Below are positions 58,601 to 64,000 of a stretch of DNA of 64,000 nt, in pieces (position 1 is the first letter of the stretch; every line of letters starts with the position of its first letter). The notes beneath the pieces are model-generated. The model was given only the letters and a program-made list of their open reading frames with translations. It was not told where the DNA came from and did no database searches. Source of the stretch: Peteryoungia algae (lineage in GTDB: Bacteria > Pseudomonadota > Alphaproteobacteria > Rhizobiales > Rhizobiaceae); NCBI RefSeq assembly GCF_030369675.1, contig NZ_CP128477.1, positions 3,800,501 through 3,864,500 on the forward strand, given 5' to 3'. Made by a program: the position numbers and the translations under genes.

Positions 58601-61600
58601 GCCTTCTCGGTCACCATCAGGGACGATGTTCCGGAATTGAGCGGTGCCAAGATCTCCCGCACTGTTGACGAAGACGATATCCGCACCAGCCAGTCTCTGG
58701 GCACGAGCCCTGCCGATGGCCAGGGCGATGGTTCCTGGACCGGTGGTCCGGGCCAGAACGGCTATGGCGGTGCCTTCATCGATGGTTCGCTCGCCGGCCT
58801 CGTCAAGGGCGGCGCTGACGATACGGTCAAGTTCTCGTTTGTCGACGAAGACGCAGCCCGTGACGCTCTGGAGGCGCTCGGCCTGAAGTCCAAGGGGCAG
58901 GAACTCAGCTACGATATCCGCGACGGTGTCCTCTACGCCTTCGACAATGCCGGCCCGCATCAGGGTGTCAGCTATGACAATGGCGACCGCCTCGTCTTCA
59001 AGCTCACGCTGGGCGAGAATGGTTCCTACACATTCGAGCTTGTCGATCAGCTCGACCACGATACAGGCAAGGGGCAAAACACCGACCTGCAGGACGGTCT
59101 GCCCCGCGGCGACGTCGAGGCGATCGACTTTGGCTCGATCATCAAGGTCACCGACTTCGACGGCGACAGCGTGGTGCTGAAGGGCGCCTTCTCGGTCACC
59201 ATCAGGGACGATGTTCCGGAGGCTGTTGCTCGCAACACTAGTGCAACGCTGGTGGTCGATGAGACCTCCGGCCAGCAGAACGACGATCTCGGCTACTCGC
59301 TTTCGTTGTTCAACACTGTCGCCAACAAGGGCACCGACCCGAACATGGCGGCGCAATATGCCCGGCAGACGAACTTCGTCGCTGCTGACATCGACGGCGG
59401 TGCAGATGACGACGTCAAGGTCGACTGGTCTCTGAAGTTGAACGGCTCCAACGGACTTGCCTCCGGTCTCATGACCACCGAAGGTCGCTCCATCATGCTG
59501 TTCCTCGAAGGCGATCTGATCGTGGGTCGCTACGATAGCCCGTCGGACGGCAACACTTCGGTCAACTCCTCCGACCCGGCCGCCTTCGCGCTGCACCTTT
59601 CGGACAACGGCACGCTTTCCCTGGTTCAGTATGTCTCGATCAGGCATGACGATCCGGCAGACCATGACGAACACAACGACGCCGCCGATGGCAACCTGTC
59701 CACAGTCCTTCAGACTCTAGCCGGCAAGATCAACGCCGTCCTGACCGTCACCGACTTTGATGGCGACAAGGCCGTGAGCGAGATTGCCATCGGTGATCGG
59801 ATCCAGTTCGAAGACGATGGTCCGGTGGCATCCGGTGCAGCGGTCACCAAGACCGCCGACGAAGATGACCTCTACAATGCACAGTCCCAGGGCACGAGCC
59901 CGGATGGTGACAGCGAACTGGCTCTGCTCGGCCTCGGCTTTGCGGCAACGGTCCGCGGTTCCATCGGCTCTGTCGTGAACTTCGGTGCCGATGGCGCAGC
60001 TGCCGGTGGTGGCTACTTGCTGGCGGCCAATGCGGCAGCGACCATGATGACGCTCGGCCTGGAATCGAAGGGTGGAGACCTGTCCTACCAGGTCTTCGGC
60101 AATGCGATCCTGGCCTATGTCAATGGCGGCAACAGCGCTGCCTTCGACAGCATCTTCGACCGTCCGGTCTTCTCGCTCGAACTCGATCCGCAGACCGGCG
60201 ACTTCGTCTACCGCCAGTATGACCAGCTCGACCATGTCGCCGGCGGTGCCGAAAACACGGCCTTGCACAGCGCCTCTGGTTCGCTCACGGGCATCGACTT
60301 CGGTGCGATCATCGACGCCAAGGATGGCGATGGCGATACCGTCAACCTGACGGGCAAGCTGACGATCAATGTCGTCGATGACGTCCCGGAAGTGGCGATC
60401 TGGACGGACCGCACAGTCACGATCGACGAGACGGACTACAGGCAGAACGACGACACGACGAGCCAGACTGTTGCGGCTCAGTTCGCGGGTGTCCTGCGTG
60501 TCGGCTCCGATATCGACATGCTGCAGTCTCCGATTTTTGCCAAGGATGACGTTGTCGACCTCTCCTACGTCACGGGTGCGGACGAAAATGTCACGAAGTC
60601 GCTGACCCTGCAGATCGACAATGCCGCGTCTGGCGTGCAGACGACATCTGGCCAGGATATCGTGCTGTTCCTGGAGGGCGGCCTGGTTGTCGGCCGCGTC
60701 GGCGGCGCACAGGGCGTGGCAGCCTTCGCGATCGCCATCGACTCCGATGGTGGTGTCTCGGTTGCCCAGTACATGTCGCTGAAGCACCCGAACACCGGGA
60801 ATGCTGACGAAGGCATCGACCTTACCGGCAAGATCTCTGCGGTCTTCTCCGTCAAGGACTTCGACGGTGACACCGTCACCAAGTCCGTCTCCATCGGCAA
60901 CAAGATCGTCTTTGAGGACGATGGTCCGACCGTTGGCAGCAACGCTCTCATCCAGCTCGATGACGATGCCTTGGCCGGTGGCAATCCGGGCGGTCCGTCT
61001 GACGATGTCGAGACGGCTGTACTGAGCGGAACCCTGTCGCATGAGGGCGGTGCTGATGGTGTCGCCTCCATCCTGTGGGCACCGAACGGCATCAATGTTC
61101 CCTATGGTTTCTGGTTCGAATTGTCTGCTGATAGCAAGACGATGACCATCACGCAGAACCAGGGCGGCAGTTACGTGCCTGTGTTCAAGGCCGTGATCAC
61201 GGACACGCTGACGGGCGCCTATGAAGTGACGCAGCTTGCGCCTGTGATGCATTCTCAGGGCACGATGCCCGGCACGGAAGACAACGTTCAGATCGGCTTC
61301 CAATATCGCGTGACCGATGGTGACGGCGATGTGGCCACCGGCACGTTAAACTTCAACGTTGATGACGACACTCCGAAGGCGGGCGCCAACGCGACAATCC
61401 AGCTGGATGATGACGCCCTGGCATACGGCAATGCTGGTGGCACCGGCGATGATGTCGAAACCTCGGTCCTGACCGGAATCCTGGCCCATAGCGGCGGTGC
61501 AGATGGGACGGCATCCGTGCTGTGGGCGCCGAACGGACTCACTATCCCCTACGGTTTCTGGTTCGAGCTGTCTGCAGACAGCAAGACGATGACGATTACC

Positions 61601-64000
61601 CAGGATCAGAACGGGACTTACGTACCGGTCTTCAAGGCGGTCATCATCGATGCATCCACTGGGGCCTATCAGCTGACGCAGCTGGCACCGGTCGATCACA
61701 AGGTTTCCGGCACTGAGGACAATCTTGAAGTTTCCTTCCAGTATCGGGTGACCGACAAGGATGGAGACGTCGATACAGGCACTCTCACCGTAAACATCGA
61801 TGACGACACGCCGACTGGTGGCGCCGGCACGACCGCCTGGCTCAACGATGACGCTCTCACAGGTGGCAATCCCGGTGGTACTGGCGACAATGGGCTTGCC
61901 AATACGAGCAACGTTCTCAAGCACAGCTTTGGTGCTGATGGTGCCGGCAGCATCGCCTGGACGGGCATCTCCGTGGTTGGCGGCGGCAATGCGGCCGACT
62001 TCACCTCCAGTGTCAGCCCAGACGGCAAGACCCTTCAGGTCTTCCAGGCTGGCAACCTGGTCATCACCGGAGTGCTCAATCCTCTGACGGGCCAGTACAC
62101 GCTGACCCAGAATGCGCCGATCGATCACCTGCCGGGCGGTGACGAAAACGAGGTAAAGTTCCAGTTCAAGTATGATGTCACGGATGGTGACGGCGATGTC
62201 GCCCCCGGCTACATCTGGGTCAACGTCGACGACGACACGCCGACTGGTGGCGCCGGCACGACCGCCTGGCTCAACGATGACGCTCTCACAGGTGGCAATC
62301 CCGGTGGTACTGGCGACAATGGGCTTGCCAATACGAGCAACGTTCTCAAGCACAGCTTTGGTGCGGATGGTGCCGGCAGCATCGCCTGGACGGGCATCTC
62401 CGTGGTTGGCGGCGGCAATGCGGCCGACTTCACCTCCAGTGTCAGCCCAGATGGCAAGACCCTTCAGGTCTTCCAGGCTGGCAACCTGGTCGTCACCGGA
62501 GTGCTCAATCCGCTGACTGGCCAGTACACGCTGACCCAGAACGCTCCGATCGATCACCTGCCGGGCGGTGACGAAAACGAGGTAAAGTTCCAGTTCAAGT
62601 ATGATGTCACGGATGGTGACGGCGATGTCGCCCCCGGCTACATCTGGGTCAATGTCGATGACGACACGCCGACTGGTGGCGCCGGCACGACAGCCTGGCT
62701 CAACGACGACACGCTTTCTGGCGGCAACCCCGGCGGCGCGGGCGACCACGGTCTTGCCAACACGACCAATGTGCTGAAGCACAGCTTCGGTGCTGACGGT
62801 CCGGGAGGCATTGCCTGGACGGGGATTTCCGTCACTGGCGGCGGCAATCAGGCTGACTTTGCCTCGACTGTTTCCGCAGATGGCAAGACCATGCAGGTCT
62901 ATCAGGGTAACACGCTCGTCATCACCGCAGTGCTCAATCCGCTGACTGGCCAGTACACGCTGACCCAGAACGCTCCGATCGATCACGTCAAGGGTGGCGA
63001 TGAAAACGAGGTGCAGTTCCAGTTCAAGTACGACGTTACGGATGGCGATGGCGATGTCGCTCCTGGCTACATCTGGGTCAATGTCGACGACGACACGCCA
63101 ATGGCGAAAGGCCTTGCTGAAGTAGGGTCTCTCTCTGAAACCGGTCTGCCGACCGTGAGCTTCGATTTCGGAGACCTCAATGTCAGCGTTGGTGCTGACA
63201 AGAAGGGCACTCATGTTGAAATCGGTACCCTGAATGGCCAGCCGATCATCAATTCGAACCTGACATCGGATGGTGTTCCGCTCGAGTATATCGTTCGCAC
63301 GACCAACGGTGTCGACCAGGAGCTGGTGGCATTTAAAGCTGGCAGCACGGCTGATAATCCAGTCTTCATCGTTGCCGTACTTCATCCCGGCAGCTTCGCA
63401 ACCACGCTGTTCCAGAATCTGGATCACCTTGGTTCGAACGATGACGTGCTGGCGCTCAATCTGGTGGCACGCGTGTTCGATGGCGATGGTGACTATGTCG
63501 ACCAGCCGTTCACGATCAATGTCAATGATAGCGAGCCGACTGCGATCGACCTGACATCCGTCATGGACGAAAACCAGAGCATCGAGATCGCGCTTACGGA
63601 GGGAACACACTTCTCCTTCGGAGCGGACACGACCGGTACGGCACTTTCCATCGGTGCTGTGACCCTGAGCGACGGGCCATCCGGTGTCACACTCGGCACG
63701 CCGTCTGTCACCTTCGACCCGAGCACCAACAAGATCTCGATCGTGCCGGGCGCCGCCTTCGATGCACTTGCCGCAGGTCAGACGGTAGTCCTGCATATCC
63801 CGTATACGGTGAAGGACGGCGACAACGACACGATCACCAAGGACATCGCAGTTACCGTTACGGGTACGAATGATGCTCCGGTCATCACGGTGGCATCCGG
63901 AGATAGCGCCGCATCCGAATTGCGTGAAACCGATGCCGGCTTGGCGGCGACGGGAGCTTTGACAGTTACCGATGTTGACGTGACAGATGTCGTTACGGCA
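55688..64000 (+). CDS. Giant type I-secreted repetitive adhesin, N-terminal part
   Basis: An open frame of 2771 codons from ATG 55688 to the right edge without a stop. No Sec signal peptide is present. Residues 1-150 form an N-terminal module (LVLADGTEIVVLGGAANIPTF, GDVELPQVALFAALEG, then NINVAAGPDG), reminiscent of the retention modules of LapA-type adhesins. The rest is a chain of acidic domains with DxDGDS/T calcium-type motifs and DDxP boundaries. Two near-identical 195-residue units (58037-59206) and a series of 143-149-residue units (60917-63088) fit the T1SS-143 repeat family, and a VCBS-like VTGTNDAPV unit starts near 63850. A C-terminal secretion signal should lie beyond the window. 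Likely role: surface attachment or biofilm. Confidence 0.9.
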   Translation, partial: MSIEDPRLSSIDNTSAVDEFDSAVEQHLGFVRETVDGIEVAQAETPDTGRTDRLPAQAPVETAAAVIPGEISPDAENVVTLPAGIELDNLEFAVEGDNLVLVLADGTEIVVLGGAANIPTFVIGDVELPQVALFAALEGSNINVAAGPDGTFSAQGSPSSSRNFTDNPIDAGPEDLALADLLGDTDFGDDVQGNAIFGGSGTPSIPLEIALTEPFIYDEAVIADDDTGNQIITGILPFNPGPDFGTISRVNFAGAINVDEEGLGPQILTGFTSGGRPITVTSFAAPADGADLDFVALEGRDSEGTLVFTLTITNRETGAFEFELIGKLDHPDAGADGTQDDLDDLLRLSFTYTVTDLDGDSVTGSFSIDVMDDAPTFGEADAGAVDEDYLYNGNIDGEGDSDGLPPKGDVARLFEVSEPSSGGAYAAGSLGINWGADNGNTGGNAGLTGATGDRGVAFTQSTLDALILKGLKSDGVTLQYAISADGTTIVAYKPYIGEPQYAKVAAFEGEGSETELAGNMPEYSGEPVFIVSVSDIATNGTYEFNLVGNIDHPDTSTEDDVAIDFAFTVQDSDGDTASSSFTVTVNDDSPIAEVSAVALTVAENDIKNRLSIGSDPFNQENGEDSRSLPALLGVGFASTVSGELASSVSFGADGAAAGGGFSFTSDAISKLNDMGLLSKGSSVVFTTINGVIVGYVNNAFGGFQPLIDRPVMSIQLDKQTGEFVFRLYDQLDHVKDSDVAENTVLATKAGGTLENLDFGKIIQATDGDGDRIPLDGKLVITIKDDIPELSGKTEARTVDEDDIRTSQSLGTSPADGQGDGSWTGGPGQNGNGGAFIDGSLAYLVKGGADDTVKFSFIDEDAARDALEALGLKSKGQELSYDIRDGVLYAFDNAGPHQGVSYDNGDRLVFKLTLGENGSYTFELVDQLDHDKGKGQNTDLQDGLPRGDVEAIDFGSIIKFTDFDGDSVVLKGAFSVTIRDDVPELSGAKISRTVDEDDIRTSQSLGTSPADGQGDGSWTGGPGQNGYGGAFIDGSLAGLVKGGADDTVKFSFVDEDAARDALEALGLKSKGQELSYDIRDGVLYAFDNAGPHQGVSYDNGDRLVFKLTLGENGSYTFELVDQLDHDTGKGQNTDLQDGLPRGDVEAIDFGSIIKVTDFDGDSVVLKGAFSVTIRDDVPEAVARNTSATLVVDETSGQQNDDLGYSLSLFNTVANKGTDPNMAAQYARQTNFVAADIDGGADDDVKVDWSLKLNGSNGLASGLMTTEGRSIMLFLEGDLIVGRYDSPSDGNTSVNSSDPAAFALHLSDNGTLSLVQYVSIRHDDPADHDEHNDAADGNLSTVLQTLAGKINAVLTVTDFDGDKAVSEIAIGDRIQFEDDGPVASGAAVTKTADEDDLYNAQSQGTSPDGDSELALLGLGFAATVRGSIGSVVNFGADGAAAGGGYLLAANAAATMMTLGLESKGGDLSYQVFGNAILAYVNGGNSAAFDSIFDRPVFSLELDPQTGDFVYRQYDQLDHVAGGAENTALHSASGSLTGIDFGAIIDAKDGDGDTVNLTGKLTINVVDDVPEVAIWTDRTVTIDETDYRQNDDTTSQTVAAQFAGVLRVGSDIDMLQSPIFAKDDVVDLSYVTGADENVTKSLTLQIDNAASGVQTTSGQDIVLFLEGGLVVGRVGGAQGVAAFAIAIDSDGGVSVAQYMSLKHPNTGNADEGIDLTGKISAVFSVKDFDGDTVTKSVSIGNKIVFEDDGPTVGSNALIQLDDDALAGGNPGGPSDDVETAVLSGTLSHEGGADGVASILWAPNGINVPYGFWFELSADSKTMTITQNQGGSYVPVFKAVITDTLTGAYEVTQLAPVMHSQGTMPGTEDNVQIGFQYRVTDGDGDVATGTLNFNVDDDTPKAGANATIQLDDDALAYGNAGGTGDDVETSVLTGILAHSGGADGTASVLWAPNGLTIPYGFWFELSADSKTMTITQDQNGTYVPVFKAVIIDASTGAYQLTQLAPVDHKVSGTEDNLEVSFQYRVTDKDGDVDTGTLTVNIDDDTPTGGAGTTAWLNDDALTGGNPGGTGDNGLANTSNVLKHSFGADGAGSIAWTGISVVGGGNAADFTSSVSPDGKTLQVFQAGNLVITGVLNPLTGQYTLTQNAPIDHLPGGDENEVKFQFKYDVTDGDGDVAPGYIWVNVDDDTPTGGAGTTAWLNDDALTGGNPGGTGDNGLANTSNVLKHSFGADGAGSIAWTGISVVGGGNAADFTSSVSPDGKTLQVFQAGNLVVTGVLNPLTGQYTLTQNAPIDHLPGGDENEVKFQFKYDVTDGDGDVAPGYIWVNVDDDTPTGGAGTTAWLNDDTLSGGNPGGAGDHGLANTTNVLKHSFGADGPGGIAWTGISVTGGGNQADFASTVSADGKTMQVYQGNTLVITAVLNPLTGQYTLTQNAPIDHVKGGDENEVQFQFKYDVTDGDGDVAPGYIWVNVDDDTPMAKGLAEVGSLSETGLPTVSFDFGDLNVSVGADKKGTHVEIGTLNGQPIINSNLTSDGVPLEYIVRTTNGVDQELVAFKAGSTADNPVFIVAVLHPGSFATTLFQNLDHLGSNDDVLALNLVARVFDGDGDYVDQPFTINVNDSEPTAIDLTSVMDENQSIEIALTEGTHFSFGADTTGTALSIGAVTLSDGPSGVTLGTPSVTFDPSTNKISIVPGAAFDALAAGQTVVLHIPYTVKDGDNDTITKDIAVTVTGTNDAPVITVASGDSAASELRETDAGLAATGALTVTDVDVTDVVTA
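58037..59206 (+). repeat. Two tandem 585-bp repeats inside the adhesin gene
   Basis: Units 58037-58621 and 58622-59206 are in frame (195 codons each) and differ at only scattered positions; landmarks such as GACGA(T)ATCCGCACC recur at 58091 and 58676, exactly 585 bases apart. Each encodes a domain with RTVDEDDIRTSQSLGTSP, VKGGADDTVKFSF and DFDGDSVVLKGAF. Confidence 0.92.
61802..63088 (+). repeat. Three tandem 429-bp repeats inside the adhesin gene
   Basis: Units start at 61802, 62231 and 62660, each 429 bases or exactly 143 codons, beginning DDTPTGGAGTTAWLNDD. The first two differ at only a handful of positions, while the third is more diverged. Related, older units of 149 and 146 codons start at 60917 and 61364. 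The 143-residue period matches the T1SS-143 repeat family. Confidence 0.93.

Noticed and set aside
58037..63088. Regularly spaced DNA repeats that might suggest a repeat array of the CRISPR type
   Set aside because: Units are 429 and 585 bases long, in frame and protein-coding, without short spacers; they are adhesin domains.
57731..63796. Long minus-strand open frames (647, 528 and 816 codons) opposite the adhesin gene
   Set aside because: They repeat in step with the adhesin repeats and arise because the sense strand is rich in GAC/GTC/ACC codons; no start signals or domain features of their own.

Overview
The window is 64 kb of GC-rich chromosome from an alphaproteobacterium, most probably a Rhizobiaceae member of the Rhizobium/Agrobacterium group. 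Three things point there: the murA - DUF2948 - hisD - UPF0262 - phosphatase - infA - maf - yacG gene order seen in Rhizobiales, an Agrobacterium-type oxidative uronate cluster (udh, gci, galactarolactone isomerase, kdgD), and a TGA-N9-TCA iron-responsive (RirA-type) operator in front of an iron-chelate transporter. Assignments rest on reading translated sequence and motifs; no database search was possible.

Layout. 0-6.5 kb: the tail of a class I aminotransferase, galE, then a three-gene membrane system (HlyD-type adaptor, RbbA-like double-ATPase/permease fusion, ABC-2 permease) arranged like yhiI-rbbA-yhhJ of enterics. 6.5-10.6 kb: divergent katG and oxyR (peroxide defence) and a small membrane-anchored unknown. 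10.7-17.1 kb: tRNA-Thr, the conserved murA...yacG housekeeping block, and tRNA-Phe. 17.3-22.3 kb: a TetR-controlled RND efflux pair with a strong candidate operator. 22.8-28.2 kb: a dppABCDF-type dipeptide transporter with a stem-loop after the binding-protein gene. 28.2-32.6 kb: an unusual double alpha/beta-hydrolase protein, an Lrp/AsnC regulator divergent from an aminotransferase, and a YitT-family membrane protein. 32.6-36.6 kb: an iron-siderophore ABC transporter divergent from a methyltransferase.

36.8-46.5 kb: a sugar-acid-flavoured island: kdgK, a tiny membrane protein, an SMP-30/gluconolactonase, a ribose-type ABC transporter, and a soluble GAF histidine kinase with a NarL-type response regulator. 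Two TTGCGGGAT dyads exactly 21 bp apart lie between transporter and kinase. recX follows. 46.5-55.4 kb: an ornithine cyclodeaminase-family gene, then a uronate catabolic cluster. A TRAP transporter would import galacturonate/glucuronate, Udh oxidises it to an aldarolactone, the lactone isomerase and Gci convert it to a keto-deoxy-hexarate, and KdgD makes 2-oxoglutarate semialdehyde; a GntR regulator sits between the two arms. The last enzyme (semialdehyde dehydrogenase) is not in the window. 55.7-64 kb: the first 2771 codons of a giant repetitive type-I-secreted adhesin with 143-residue repeats, running off the right edge. Its start region can fold so that the ribosome-binding site is masked.

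The most noteworthy leads are the adhesin leader structure, the adhesin's N-terminal module and recently duplicated repeat DNA, the 21-bp-phased operator pair of the sugar island, and the double hydrolase with a Gly and a Cys at its two nucleophile positions. No CRISPR array, insertion sequence, phage gene or integrase was seen.
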